Source of the DNA: Oligoflexia bacterium
Lineage (GTDB): Bacteria > Bdellovibrionota > Bacteriovoracia > Bacteriovoracales > Bacteriovoracaceae
Direction: 5' to 3'
Length of the DNA: 55,023 bases
NCBI GenBank assembly: GCA_015232355.1
Contig: JADFZW010000030.1
Location: 1-55,023, forward strand
Shown: positions 17,657 through 27,240 of the stretch, piece by piece
Layout of the letters: each line of letters starts with the position of its first letter
Numbering within the stretch: the first letter of the stretch is position 1
Position numbers and translations under genes: made by a program
Notes under the pieces: model-generated
Databases searched by the model: none
The model's input: only the letters and a program-made list of their open reading frames with translations
What the model was told of the DNA's origin: nothing

Positions 17657-17993
17657 TTTTGTTTCCTGGTAATTAGTTATTTTTTTATTATTATTGATTT
17701 AATTTTATTTCTTTTGATAAAGTCTAGCATGGTTAAGAGAAAAAACATTAAAAGATGTTTTTTGAGATCAGAGTGTTTTGTTGTAGAAGTATGTAATTAA
17801 TAATACTTAGTATATTAAAAAATTTTTTTTTATAAATAAAGTTTATTTAATCAAATAAAATTTAGTGATAATAAATTTTGGCGTAAGAAAATATTGAAAA
17901 TATTTTGAAGTTATTTGTTTTGGCACCGATGTGATTATTAAATAAAGAATTTAAAATTAATTTTAAAAAATGTAAAAAAGATAGGATAGTAAA
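17657..17993. other. Divergent intergenic region, no gene found
   Basis: 337 nt between divergently transcribed genes, very AT-rich with long A and T runs. It must hold promoters for the ankyrin gene and the histidine kinase. The only structure I see is a small inverted repeat, AAAATATT (17888-17895), GAA loop, AATATTTT (17899-17906). No open frame of note. Confidence 0.5.
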
Positions 17994-19313
17994 ATGAGAT
18001 TAAATGAATATTATTTAATTTTAAGAAAAGAAAACAATGAACTTTTAACTAAAATATTTTTTATAATGTTGATTGTATTTGCTGTCACTGTGGTAGCAGT
18101 AGAATTCATTCAACCTCCGGAGATCAAAAATTGGACCAGGGCCATACTTTTAGGATCAACACTATTTATGCTTGCTTTAAGTTCACAATATTTAAAAAAT
18201 ATAAATATATCTGAAAAGAGTAAAACATATATTTTGCTTACTGGTCTTTTACTAGTATACACAATGGCACTTTTCCAATATTACTATTCGGCCGTTAACT
18301 GGTCTGTATGTTTTATTTTGATTTCTTTTTCTGCACTTTTTTTGGATAAAAATCTGTTGATTTATAGTTTTAGTGTTTGTTATGTGGCCAATATAACATT
18401 TATGTTGATGTATCCAAAATATTTGTATGAGTCAGTGGTTCCTGCAATAATTGCGAGAACAGTGATTATGATGCTTTTTGGAAGTTTAATGTATCTCATT
18501 TATAAAAAGATGAGTAAAGCAATTGATGAAAATTTAAATCAGATGCTTGTTTTAGAACGATATTCAAAGAAAGTGGAAAAAGAGATTATTTTGCAATCAA
18601 AATTAAGTGCTTTAGGAAAAGTTTCAGCGGGTATTACTCATGAGATAAAAAATCCTTTGGTTATACTAATTGGACATATTAGAATGCTTGCAAAAAAAAT
18701 TACTTCTGAAGATGGTGAAAAGATAATATCAAAAGCATTGTATGCATGTGATAGGATTTACTTTATTATAGATAGAATGAAAAAACAGCTTGCAAACAGT
18801 GGAGCATTAAATGATAACAAAGAAGAGTTACATCCTAATAAAGTGCAAATTAATATTCATGATACCATTTCACAGACAGTAAACTTTGTGGATGATGTTT
18901 TTAAAGAAGATTATAAAATAGATATAAAATGTGAATTACAAGCAACAGAGGTCGAAATTTATGGGGATGCAGAACAATTCAAACAGGTGTTGATGAATTT
19001 TTTAAGTAACGCTAGAGATGCCTTGGATGGAATTGAGAAAAAAAAGATTGTTATTGATAGCTGTAATGTAGCATCTCAAAATGATAAGTTTATAGTTATA
19101 AAAATCACTGACAATGGTGAAGGAATTCCTGCTGAGATCAGAGGAAAAATATTTGATACATTTTTTACTACCAAGGAACCAGGGAAAGGAACTGGATTGG
19201 GACTTGGAATATGCTACTCAATAATACAAGCGATGGGTGGAGTGATAGAGGTGGAATCAGAGGTTGGAAGAGGAACATCTTTTATTGTTAAATTGCCAAT
19301 TCAAAAACATTAA
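17994..19313 (+). CDS. Orphan membrane sensor histidine kinase
   Basis: 439 residues. About six hydrophobic segments fill residues 18-172. A short coiled coil leads into the HisKA domain with [11 protein letters not shown] (His216 phosphoacceptor). The ATPase has [10 protein letters not shown] (N box), DNGEGIP (G1), [19 protein letters not shown] (F and G2 boxes). It therefore autophosphorylates on His and passes phosphate to a response regulator. No response regulator gene is adjacent. The multi-helix sensor without a periplasmic loop suggests sensing within the membrane. AGGAT precedes the ATG weakly. It is convergent with the hydrolase gene. Confidence 0.92.
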   Translation: MRLNEYYLILRKENNELLTKIFFIMLIVFAVTVVAVEFIQPPEIKNWTRAILLGSTLFMLALSSQYLKNINISEKSKTYILLTGLLLVYTMALFQYYYSAVNWSVCFILISFSALFLDKNLLIYSFSVCYVANITFMLMYPKYLYESVVPAIIARTVIMMLFGSLMYLIYKKMSKAIDENLNQMLVLERYSKKVEKEIILQSKLSALGKVSAGITHEIKNPLVILIGHIRMLAKKITSEDGEKIISKALYACDRIYFIIDRMKKQLANSGALNDNKEELHPNKVQINIHDTISQTVNFVDDVFKEDYKIDIKCELQATEVEIYGDAEQFKQVLMNFLSNARDALDGIEKKKIVIDSCNVASQNDKFIVIKITDNGEGIPAEIRGKIFDTFFTTKEPGKGTGLGLGICYSIIQAMGGVIEVESEVGRGTSFIVKLPIQKH

Positions 19314-19331
19314 ACTTTCATTCTATGTTAT

Positions 19332-20417
19332 TTAATAAAAAGATATGTTGTCTAAAAAATTTACAATCTTTGTAAGAAGAAAATTGAATGTAAATGCACT
19401 TAAGCTATGTCCATTATAAAGATAATTTACTTGTGGTTTTTGATATATTTCCCATAATTCAAATTGATTTTTAGTAGGAACACCATTATCTTTTTGATCT
19501 ATAAACATAAGAATATTTTTTGGTCCTCTCTTGTATGGATTGTTAGCAGTATCTACAGTGATTTCTTTTTCCGCTATTGATTTGAATTCATCTAAATCGA
19601 TATCTAATTCTTTTAATTTATGCTTACGAAAGCGTTTTACAATTGATTGTTGACCGTAGGTAAAAATCTCTGGAAAATTTGCTCCAGCAAGAGAGGTGAC
19701 TAAAGCTTTTAGGCGAATATCACTATTGAAAACAAGTGAAGCAAATACTCCACCCATACTTTGACCAACAATAATTATTTTATTTGCATCTACGCCTTCA
19801 AGTTGTGAGGATAAATCAATTATCTCTTTAACCTTAACCATGTAGTTGATAATAATTTTATTAATATCTGCTAGAGTAAATGATAGATCACGAACATTTT
19901 CATCAAAGGGAACAAAAATAGTGTTGTATCCCTTTTTAGCAAAGTAGTGACAGGTAACATAATCAACAGGATTAATGGTTATAATTGGAGGAAGTATAAT
20001 AACTGTTGCTTTCTTGATTGTTGTATTGCTTGTTGTATCGCTTGTTGTATCGCTATCATGGTTAGAATTTTCGATTAAGCTATGGAAGTAGTAAAAAGAT
20101 TGATAGATGCTTTTTTTAGTGACCATATCGGTATGGTTATAGGTGACTTTGTAAGATGTAGAGTGGTTAAGAGAGGCGATTTTTTTTATGTATTCAATTT
20201 CTTTTACAGGGATTCGATATTCATCAAGATGATCGATACTTTTTTTGGATTGTACAAAAGAGTCGATGGCATCAACAGTGTCGGCAAAAGAGATGTTGAT
20301 GATTGTGCTTGTGTTGATACTAAATAAAAAAATAATGAGAAAAGTAGACTTAGTAGACTTAAATGTAAGTGCCAGTGCCAGTGCCAGGGCCAGAGATTTT
20401 TTTGTTAAAAAGTTCAT
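19332..20417 (-). CDS. Exported alpha/beta hydrolase
   Basis: 361 residues with a long hydrophobic N-terminus ending near SFADT, so probably exported. The nucleophile elbow is GQSMGG (IIIVGQSMGGVFA), with candidate Asp in MFIDQKD and His in NGHSLSAF near the C-terminus, the standard Ser-Asp-His order of lipase/esterase-type hydrolases. Two in-frame repeats distort it: 6-nt units encoding Leu-Ala pairs in the signal sequence (20371-20394), and 12-nt units encoding S-D/N-T-T (20017-20052). It starts 15 nt after the ALDH stop, with its AAAAGGAT site inside that gene's end, so the two form an operon. Substrate unknown; ester release feeding aldehyde oxidation is a guess. Confidence 0.8.
   Translation of the reverse strand: MNFLTKKSLALALALALTFKSTKSTFLIIFLFSINTSTIINISFADTVDAIDSFVQSKKSIDHLDEYRIPVKEIEYIKKIASLNHSTSYKVTYNHTDMVTKKSIYQSFYYFHSLIENSNHDSDTTSDTTSNTTIKKATVIILPPIITINPVDYVTCHYFAKKGYNTIFVPFDENVRDLSFTLADINKIIINYMVKVKEIIDLSSQLEGVDANKIIIVGQSMGGVFASLVFNSDIRLKALVTSLAGANFPEIFTYGQQSIVKRFRKHKLKELDIDLDEFKSIAEKEITVDTANNPYKRGPKNILMFIDQKDNGVPTKNQFELWEIYQKPQVNYLYNGHSLSAFTFNFLLTKIVNFLDNISFY
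20017..20052 (-). repeat. 3 x 12-nt in-frame repeat in the hydrolase gene
   Basis: The second and third units are identical (CTTGTTGTATCG on the plus strand) and the first differs at two bases. They encode Ser-Asp/Asn-Thr-Thr tetrapeptides in a predicted surface loop. Confidence 0.85.
20371..20394 (-). repeat. 6-nt repeat in a signal sequence
   Basis: GCCAGT-type hexamers repeat four times and encode alternating Leu-Ala in the hydrophobic core of the hydrolase signal sequence. A 9-nt duplication, AGTAGACTT x2 (20343-20360), lies next to it and encodes KST-KST. Confidence 0.8.
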
Positions 20418-20432
20418 ATTAGATTATCCTTT

Positions 20433-21869
20433 TTATCGTAAAAATAAACGCAGAAGCAACATATAACTTTTTTTATAAGGAGGATACTTTAATTTCAAGT
20501 CTGGCCAAAGAGATTTTTTTAAAATTGATTTGTAATGAGTAAATGTATCAAAGCTCTTTTTTCCATGATAACTACCTATTCCACTGTTGCCAATACCTCC
20601 AAAAGGAAGATGATTGGATAATAAGTGCATGATAGTATCATTAATACACCCTCCACCAAAAGGTATCTCTTTTAATACTTTTTCCTGATTTTGTTTATTG
20701 TTTGAAAAATAATAGAGGGCCAATGGGTGTGAATTATTTTTTATTTCACCTATGGCCTCATCTAGTTTTGAAAAACTTTTTATGGGCAAGATTGGTCCAA
20801 AGATCTCTTCTTGCATGAGAGGTAAATCAGTGGGTAGATTGTCAATATCAATTAGAGTGGGAGAGATGTAGAGATCTGTCTCGGAGTGTTTGTTGCCGTA
20901 AATAATTTTATCTGAAGGAATTTTATCAGAGGAAATTAAATTAATTAACCGTTGAAAGTGTTGCTTGTTTATAATTCTATTATAGTCATTAGATACTTGA
21001 GGATTTTCACCATAAAAATCTTTAATGTGTTTAATTAACTTATCGATCAATAGTTGTTTTATATCTTTATGAACTAGAAGATAATCAGGGGCCACGCAGG
21101 TTTGTCCACAATTTATAAATTTTCCCCAAGCGATACGTTTAACAGCGATATCAAGATCGCTATCTTTATCCATATCACTATCAACAATACAAGGACTCTT
21201 TCCTCCTAATTCTAGAGTGACTGGAGTTAAGTTTTCAGCTGCTGCTCGCATGACAATTTTTCCTACAGCGGTACTACCGGTGAAAAAAATGTAGTTGTAC
21301 TTTTCTTGCAACAAACTTTTACTTACATCTACATCTCCTAAAAAAACTTTTAAATATTCAGGATCGAAATTTTGAGTGATAATATTGTTGATGATATTAG
21401 CAGTAGCTGGAGCATGTTCAGAAGGTCTGATGAAAGCACAATTTCCTGCAGCGATGGCCCCAATGAGTGGAGCTAATGTTAGTTGAAGTGGATAGTTCCA
21501 TGGACCCATGATTAAAACTACTCCATATGGTTCAGGATAAATGAAACTCTTACCGTAAAAATTAAGCATAGGAGTTTTAACTTTTTTTGGATGCATCCAC
21601 GTTTGTAAATGCGCTAGAGTGTAGGAAATTTCATCCATAACAATACCTATTTCACTGGCATATGCCTCATGCTCTGGTCTTCGTAAATCTTGGTAGAGTG
21701 CTTGAATAATAGCATTGCTTTGATCTTTGATTGCCGAGTGTAATTTTTTTAGTTGGGCCACTCTAAAATTAAAATCCTTAGTGATATGTTGGTTAAAAAA
21801 ATGTTTTTGCTTATTCAAACACTCTTTTATATTGTTGGGATTACTTGTGTTGCTGGTGTTGCTATTCAT
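20433..21869 (-). CDS. Aldehyde dehydrogenase, class 3-like
   Basis: 478 residues, NAD(P)-dependent oxidation of aldehydes to acids. Visible signatures are MGPWNYPLQLTLAPLIGAIAAGNC, FFTGSTAVGK, LELGGKSPCIVD with the catalytic Glu, GKFINCGQTCVAPDY with the catalytic Cys, and EEIFGPILPI. The short N-terminus and C-terminal extension (HYKSILKK...LLLRLFLR) resemble ALDH3/fatty-aldehyde and coniferyl-aldehyde dehydrogenases. The hydrophobic basic tail may touch the membrane. AGGAGG precedes the ATG. The N-terminus begins with an Asn-Thr-Ser repeat and an Asp/Ser-rich insertion follows IVDSDM. It is first in a two-gene operon with the hydrolase. Confidence 0.93.
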   Translation of the reverse strand: MNSNTSNTSNPNNIKECLNKQKHFFNQHITKDFNFRVAQLKKLHSAIKDQSNAIIQALYQDLRRPEHEAYASEIGIVMDEISYTLAHLQTWMHPKKVKTPMLNFYGKSFIYPEPYGVVLIMGPWNYPLQLTLAPLIGAIAAGNCAFIRPSEHAPATANIINNIITQNFDPEYLKVFLGDVDVSKSLLQEKYNYIFFTGSTAVGKIVMRAAAENLTPVTLELGGKSPCIVDSDMDKDSDLDIAVKRIAWGKFINCGQTCVAPDYLLVHKDIKQLLIDKLIKHIKDFYGENPQVSNDYNRIINKQHFQRLINLISSDKIPSDKIIYGNKHSETDLYISPTLIDIDNLPTDLPLMQEEIFGPILPIKSFSKLDEAIGEIKNNSHPLALYYFSNNKQNQEKVLKEIPFGGGCINDTIMHLLSNHLPFGGIGNSGIGSYHGKKSFDTFTHYKSILKKSLWPDLKLKYPPYKKSYMLLLRLFLR

Positions 21870-22122
21870 TTTTTTTCCTCCTAAAGTATATTATTAAGAT
21901 TCTATAAGTGTGTTTTAAATATTTTAAGAATTTTTCTACGAATAGCATAGAAAGAAACTAAAAAGCATATCAAGAGGATATCAGAAGTTTGTGGTTAATT
22001 AACTAATTAATTGACTACGAATAATTAAATAAATTACTTTATCTACTTGTCCACTTATTTGTCCACTTACTCAATTTATTCAAAAATGTTTTTAATAACT
22101 ATTATTAAAAAGGATTTCTAAA

Positions 22123-23472
22123 ATGTGTCTTAAAATTAATTCTCGAGCTTTAATTTCTTTTTCTCTAAGTTTGCGTGTACTTATACTTATTTCAATTTTT
22201 GCAACTGCCAGCATAGGTTATATTACAACTATTAAGGCAGAAGACCTTTGTTTAGATGCACAACATGGTTTCAATGAAGCATATAAACAGGTTAAGGATT
22301 ATCTTTTAGATGCTCCCAATATTGATATTCCTAATTTAAAAAAAATTCGAAGAAATTGTGCTAACCTTGCACCAGAAGATGCAACATATATTAATGATTT
22401 GCTGGATGGATTTTTGGCCAACGAATATAAAGTTTATAATGTGTTTGCAGAAAAAGTTATAGGTATAACTACTAATTGTCCTTCATACGTTTTGCTTCAG
22501 TATACTGATCAAATAAAAGAGGTAGTTAAAAAAATTATTGTAGAAAGAATTATTTTTGCTTTTAAATCAGTTGTAGATTTATACTCTAATAACTCAGAAT
22601 ATTTTGATGCTATTACTAGAATAACGGAACGTATTTATGATGATGTCAAGGCATCACCAGTGAGTACTTATTATCCACAAGATTATGCAAATTATATTAA
22701 TGTTATTAAAGGATCATATTTTTTACTTGGAAAAGATTTTATTCAAAGAATTCGCAATCAACATGACTATAACTTAATTCCTTCCATAAAAATTTTTACC
22801 AATGTTTATTTAAGTAATCCAGATTTTTTTACTCAAGCTCAAGCAAAAGAGCTGTTATCATTAGTTTCAAAGGCCATGAAATTTGAAGTATCCATAGAAG
22901 GAATGAATTCAGGAACGGTTGTTGTTGATAATGCTTACACAAGATCTTTAGGAATTATTAAAATTGGAATGGAAAATGGAAATGATTATTCAAGACTTAG
23001 AGGAAAAGGAAAGATAAAAATTTCAGATGGATCGAGCACTTCTGTATGTAGCACTCCAAACGAAGTTAAAACTTGTACTTCTAGTTTGGCACAAAAACAA
23101 GCATTTGATTATAATGTTATTCAAGCTGATTTTGATAATGCATGTGAAAATAAAAACCTTAAGATTGTAGTTCCTGCTGCATTTGGATCTCCTGATGAAA
23201 AATGGCATCTTTGCTATACAAATGTTACATATATGTGTCTTCCTAATAATGGATTACGTCTTGGAAATAATCCTATTACTGCCACTATACACGGTAATGT
23301 TTTTAGACGAAGTAATTATTTTGATTCTACTTATGGTGCCTACATTTTTAATTTAAATTATCAAAACAATACTCCTAATGTTGTAGCTACAGAAAGTTTT
23401 ACCGTAACTTCCCCTGATGGAACTGATCAAAAGTCTTCTCTAACTTTTACAATAACTCATAAACCGGAATAA
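22123..23472 (+). CDS. Large exported protein of unknown family
   Basis: 449 residues with a signal peptide ending near TIKAEDL. The N-terminal half (to ~residue 240) is helical and carries conserved-looking Cys pairs. The C-terminal half is predominantly beta, with six cysteines (VCSTPNEVKTCTS, NACENKN, HLCYTNVTYMCLP) that suggest disulfides. AAGGA precedes the ATG. The next gene 42 nt downstream encodes a protein with the same plan (signal peptide, N-terminal helices beginning with a Cys, C-terminal beta part), so the pair may be distant paralogues in an operon. No family recognised. Confidence 0.65.
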   Translation: MCLKINSRALISFSLSLRVLILISIFATASIGYITTIKAEDLCLDAQHGFNEAYKQVKDYLLDAPNIDIPNLKKIRRNCANLAPEDATYINDLLDGFLANEYKVYNVFAEKVIGITTNCPSYVLLQYTDQIKEVVKKIIVERIIFAFKSVVDLYSNNSEYFDAITRITERIYDDVKASPVSTYYPQDYANYINVIKGSYFLLGKDFIQRIRNQHDYNLIPSIKIFTNVYLSNPDFFTQAQAKELLSLVSKAMKFEVSIEGMNSGTVVVDNAYTRSLGIIKIGMENGNDYSRLRGKGKIKISDGSSTSVCSTPNEVKTCTSSLAQKQAFDYNVIQADFDNACENKNLKIVVPAAFGSPDEKWHLCYTNVTYMCLPNNGLRLGNNPITATIHGNVFRRSNYFDSTYGAYIFNLNYQNNTPNVVATESFTVTSPDGTDQKSSLTFTITHKPE

Positions 23473-23514
23473 AATATTTAAATATTAAATTAATTAAGGA
23501 ATAAGGAACTAAAC

Positions 23515-24549
23515 ATGACAAACATAACAAACGTGATAAATAAATTTCTAGTTTTATTTGTTTTTATTTTCTCTACACTTTCTTTTTCAATACTTTCAGG
23601 ATTTACTCTATTTCCTACGCTCATAAAAAGTGCGAATGCTGAGTTGCCAGAAGAATGTCTAAATGGACAGGACCAAGCAAATCAAATAATAGAAAATGTT
23701 AAAAATTCCAATGCATCTAGAGTGGTGATAAATTCACAAAAAGAGGCGTATAATTCTCTTGGAGATGTCTTTCAATCGTGTCCATTAGCTGAACAGTTGT
23801 CCATTTATAAAATTTTAAATAGTAGACTTAAAGAAGAATTTGAAATCTTAGCATTAAATGCTGCTAACGATTGTATCCAAAATAAGATGGTTTCAAGAGG
23901 ATTTGACATAGTTAATCTGGCATTATGGAAAAACCATTTAGGAATGCCGATATCAGATTCAAAAACCGTAGCAGAAAAAATCAAGAACTGTCTGAATTTT
24001 AAAATTGTATTTGAATCTGATTTACTAATGCTTGCAGATACAGAAAGTGGTAGTCACTACACCCATAGAAGTTATTCTATGAAATCGGAAGGAAATTTTT
24101 ATGGTGAGGTAAAGGATCTTATGTTTGTTATTACTGGACCTTCAACTCTTGAATATCAAAAATATGAAATGGTCGTTCCTAAATGTAATGTTTCTAAATC
24201 AACAGTTAATGGTCAAATAAATTACTTATCAATGGATTTTCCAGCAGAAGAAATTACTACTAATGAAGATTTAATTGCAGCTTTAAATATTACATTTAAT
24301 ATTACTCCTCCTGTAGAAAAACTTACCGTTACTTGTCCAATGGTCCCAGAATTCTCCTATGAAGAATCTACTTGGTATGTAATGTTTCAAATGTTTCAGC
24401 AAAATTCAACTGTAAATGAATTTAAAAAAGGGGAAAATAATGTATTTGCGAAATACTCTAAAATAAATTCTTTTCCAGGTAATGATCATGAACGTGAAAT
24501 AATAAATATCTCAATTTTCCATACACCAGTAACCACGGTATCAAGATAA
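23515..24549 (+). CDS. Exported protein, possible distant paralogue of the upstream gene
   Basis: 344 residues with a signal peptide ending near SANAEL. The mature start (ECLNGQDQANQIIENVKN) parallels the upstream protein (LCLDAQHGFNEAYKQVKD) in Cys position and helix pattern. The C-terminal half is beta-rich, with EYQKYEMVVPKC and TPPVEKLTVTCPM segments. AAGGA precedes the ATG. It lies 42 nt after the gene at 22123, so the two are probably co-transcribed. No enzymatic motif is visible. Function unknown. Confidence 0.65.
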   Translation: MTNITNVINKFLVLFVFIFSTLSFSILSGFTLFPTLIKSANAELPEECLNGQDQANQIIENVKNSNASRVVINSQKEAYNSLGDVFQSCPLAEQLSIYKILNSRLKEEFEILALNAANDCIQNKMVSRGFDIVNLALWKNHLGMPISDSKTVAEKIKNCLNFKIVFESDLLMLADTESGSHYTHRSYSMKSEGNFYGEVKDLMFVITGPSTLEYQKYEMVVPKCNVSKSTVNGQINYLSMDFPAEEITTNEDLIAALNITFNITPPVEKLTVTCPMVPEFSYEESTWYVMFQMFQQNSTVNEFKKGENNVFAKYSKINSFPGNDHEREIINISIFHTPVTTVSR

Positions 24550-24599
24550 GACAAAAATAATGTCACTATTCAGCTCCCTCCCGGAAATGTTATTTGCTT

Positions 24600-25880
24600 T
24601 TATGAGTACTGAGAAAAATTTTTTTCAAGTTGCTTTAGTTTCAAAGGAACATTGTATTTTTGATAGTCATTAAAGCACAATTTATAAAACTTTTTTTTCT
24701 CCTTGAGCGGAACATATTTCTCATCAAAGCTGAGTAGAATTTCATAGCAACGCCCTTTGTATAATGGAATTTTGATACAATCTAATCCATCGATTAATGT
24801 AGTAACTGCGTCTTGGAATTCTTCAAGTCCTTGTTGTAATAATGCTTTATAGATTATTTGAATGGGATTTGGAAAGTAATTTACATTTTTATAAATTCTT
24901 TCACCATCAATATATGTTTTTTCAGCTAATTTTAAATTTTGTTTATATAAATAGTATTGAGAAAGAAAAATCTTTGCATCTGCTATGGCCCTAACATCAT
25001 GGAGATTAACTGATAAATTTAAAACCATATCCAGATCATCTTTAGCTAAATCAAACGATTCATTTTCTATATAAAGAGATCCTCTGAATAGATAAGTATT
25101 GGAGAGGGTAATGGTTTCGTAAATTTTACTTTCATCATCTTCATCTTTTTTTAAAATATCCAATGTTTGATCGTAATATTTTAAGGCATTTTTAAGATCA
25201 CCCATTTCATGGTACATTAAACCTAATGTACAATAACTATCTCCTATTAATAAATTATTATTGTTGTTCAAATGAATTGTTAAAACCTTTTTTAAACATT
25301 GATGGGCCATTTTCCAGTCTGCAAGCCAAAGATAATTTTGACCCATCAATTTGTAAAGTTGTGTGAGTATCCCATCGTTTTTGGTTTTAGTAGCTATTTC
25401 CAGTGCTCTTTCAATATATTTTAACGATTCATTATATTCATCTCTTTCCATATGGATTCTGGCCAACAAAAGATAAAACTCACCTATCTGATGGAGAGGG
25501 ATTTCATCAGCGGAAAGTGTTTTTAACATTTGTTCAAGCATTTTCCATTGGTTGTTTAGTGAATAGTTCTGAAGAAAAAGATTAAAATTTATTTTTGAAA
25601 GGTAACGTTTTTTTTCTGAGGGAGAACTTACTATAATGGAATCATCTTTTACGATTAGATCTTGATAATTTACATTTAAGACTTTTGATAAGGATAGAAT
25701 ATTTTCTAATTTTACTTTATTAGTTTTACCACTAAACCAACGGCTCATAGTTCTTGATGATATATTCATTTGCTCAGCTATCCACCAAAGCTTTAGATTG
25801 TTTTGGATTATGAGCTCTTTTATAAGCGAAATGTTTATAAAGTATTCATTGCAATTGTTAGACATATATAAATTTTCCAT
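24600..25880 (-). CDS. XRE-type HTH regulator with TPR domain
   Basis: 426 residues. Residues ~16-72 form an XRE/Cro-like HTH (LKLWWIAEQMNISSRTMSRW, then LENILSLSKVLNVNYQDLI). The rest is a long run of TPR-like helical pairs (EFYLLLARIHMERDEYNESL, IGDSYCTLGLMYHEMGDLKN, ETITLSNTYLFRGSLYIENE). HTH plus TPR is the layout of peptide-responsive regulators of the Rgg/PlcR/NprR type. Whether a peptide is sensed here is unknown. It is divergent from a small exported protein gene (26049), a plausible target. An alternative start is the ATG at 25865, which has GGAAA at a better distance. Confidence 0.8.
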   Translation of the reverse strand: MENLYMSNNCNEYFINISLIKELIIQNNLKLWWIAEQMNISSRTMSRWFSGKTNKVKLENILSLSKVLNVNYQDLIVKDDSIIVSSPSEKKRYLSKINFNLFLQNYSLNNQWKMLEQMLKTLSADEIPLHQIGEFYLLLARIHMERDEYNESLKYIERALEIATKTKNDGILTQLYKLMGQNYLWLADWKMAHQCLKKVLTIHLNNNNNLLIGDSYCTLGLMYHEMGDLKNALKYYDQTLDILKKDEDDESKIYETITLSNTYLFRGSLYIENESFDLAKDDLDMVLNLSVNLHDVRAIADAKIFLSQYYLYKQNLKLAEKTYIDGERIYKNVNYFPNPIQIIYKALLQQGLEEFQDAVTTLIDGLDCIKIPLYKGRCYEILLSFDEKYVPLKEKKKFYKLCFNDYQKYNVPLKLKQLEKNFSQYS

Positions 25881-26048
25881 TATTTTGATTGTGATGTCTA
25901 TCGATGTCTACTATTTCATTATATCTTTTTTTTTAAATTACTGTATAAATGGCCTCGGTTGTTATTTCGAATATAGAGTGAGATTTTAAACTTTATATTT
26001 TTTTATTAATTTTTTTTATTAATTTTATTTATTTTAAGGAGTTTTTTT

Positions 26049-26456
26049 ATGAGAAATTTATTTCAATTTGTTATGGTATCATTAATGGTTATCAGTCTTT
26101 CTTCTTCAGTATTTGCTAGTACTCAAAATGAGCGTTGTTATCAATTATCTAGAGATGGTGTTTCCTTTTCTAAAACACCTGAAGAACTTTGTGTAGGTGA
26201 TTCACTTATCTCTCTTCGTACTGGTTTATACAAGAAACAAAACATTGTTCAATTTAATATGAAACTTGTTAGAACAGCAAAATGTATGGATTGTACTCAC
26301 GATATGTATGCTGTTACTAATCCAAGTAATTCAATTTTTAATGAATTATCAATAAAAATTGATGGTGATAGAGATTTTAAAACTGGAATTGAGAGTGGAA
26401 AAATAAGTATTGGTAAAAATGAATTCTTTTATGTTATTGATATAAAAAATCTATAA
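26049..26456 (+). CDS. Small exported protein divergent from the XRE-TPR regulator
   Basis: 135 residues. A signal peptide cleaves near VFAST. The mature protein is beta-rich with four cysteines (ERCYQL, ELCVGD, and CMDC in AKCMDCTHDM). AAGGAG is at the right distance before the ATG, in a leader of T-rich near-repeats. Codons favour common AT-ending forms, suggesting good expression. It is divergent from the XRE-TPR gene with 168 nt between them. Family not recognised. Confidence 0.7.
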   Translation: MRNLFQFVMVSLMVISLSSSVFASTQNERCYQLSRDGVSFSKTPEELCVGDSLISLRTGLYKKQNIVQFNMKLVRTAKCMDCTHDMYAVTNPSNSIFNELSIKIDGDRDFKTGIESGKISIGKNEFFYVIDIKNL

Positions 26457-26500
26457 TTTTCTGCTTTTTTAATTCTATATCATATGAGTGTACCACATTT

Positions 26501-26971
26501 TTATGACGTTTTGGGTACTTGTGCTGGTAGACGATGAACTAATAATTTCTTTTCATGTTTAAATTGTACCATGATTTTATCTTGTTTCACTTCTCGAACT
26601 ATACCATTGCCAAATTTAGAATGGACAATTAGATCTCCTAGGGAATATTCCCCTGACATTAAATAGGATTTTGGCTCTTTACCAACAGATTCTTTTTCAA
26701 TATCAACGGTGTTATCCACCATTTGTCCTTTCTTTCTGCCGCTCTTTTTTGAACCTATACTTTTTTCAACCTTGGATTGCTTCGATTGTTTAGATGTCGC
26801 AGATGATTGAGCAGACGACCTAGATTCCTTTGGTTGCTTATAGGAGTGAACATGTTTACAGGTTTTGCACATTACTTTTAATATCTTTCCTTCATATGTG
26901 ACCTCGATAATGTGGGCCAATTCGAGATTACATTTAGGGCAAAGATAAATTATTTCCTTACCAACTTCCAT
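26501..26971 (-). CDS. Zinc-ribbon protein with Tudor/CarD-like C-terminal domain
   Basis: 156 residues. The N-terminus is a four-Cys zinc ribbon (LCPKCN ... VMCKTCKH). Residues ~45-100 are a low-complexity Ser/Lys/Gln linker (SKQSKQSK, SAQSSATS). The C-terminus YSLGDLIVHSKFGNGIVREV...KLLVHRLP has the GDxVxHxxFGxGxV pattern of small beta-barrel domains in CarD-type regulators and at the UvrD/PcrA C-terminus, which bind RNA polymerase. Cytoplasmic. A transcription-linked role is inferred. AGGAG lies 8 nt before the ATG. Confidence 0.7.
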   Translation of the reverse strand: MEVGKEIIYLCPKCNLELAHIIEVTYEGKILKVMCKTCKHVHSYKQPKESRSSAQSSATSKQSKQSKVEKSIGSKKSGRKKGQMVDNTVDIEKESVGKEPKSYLMSGEYSLGDLIVHSKFGNGIVREVKQDKIMVQFKHEKKLLVHRLPAQVPKTS

Positions 26972-27123
26972 TATTTACTCCTGATAAATGATAAATAGTA
27001 TTTTGTTTTATCAACAAAACTTTTAAAATTCTTTGCAAGCACATAATTATATCGGTAAAAGATCACTTCTGCTTTAATTTTGTAGTCGGTTAGTTATTAT
27101 TTTTTTGATTGTGGATATTTTTT

Positions 27124-27150
27124 CTTATTTTTCTTATTTTTCTTATTTTT
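27124..27150 (+). repeat. 3 x 9-nt intergenic repeat
   Basis: CTTATTTTT occurs three times exactly, in the gap between the divergent zinc-ribbon gene and the metalloprotease gene, about 90 nt before the latter's ATG. Confidence 0.85.
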
Positions 27151-27240
27151 TGTTACATTTGTGTTATCTGAGTTCATTTATTGTTTGTTACAGTCTACTA
27201 TTGATTGATGTAATGGAAAAAAAGTAAAATAGGAGGGGAT

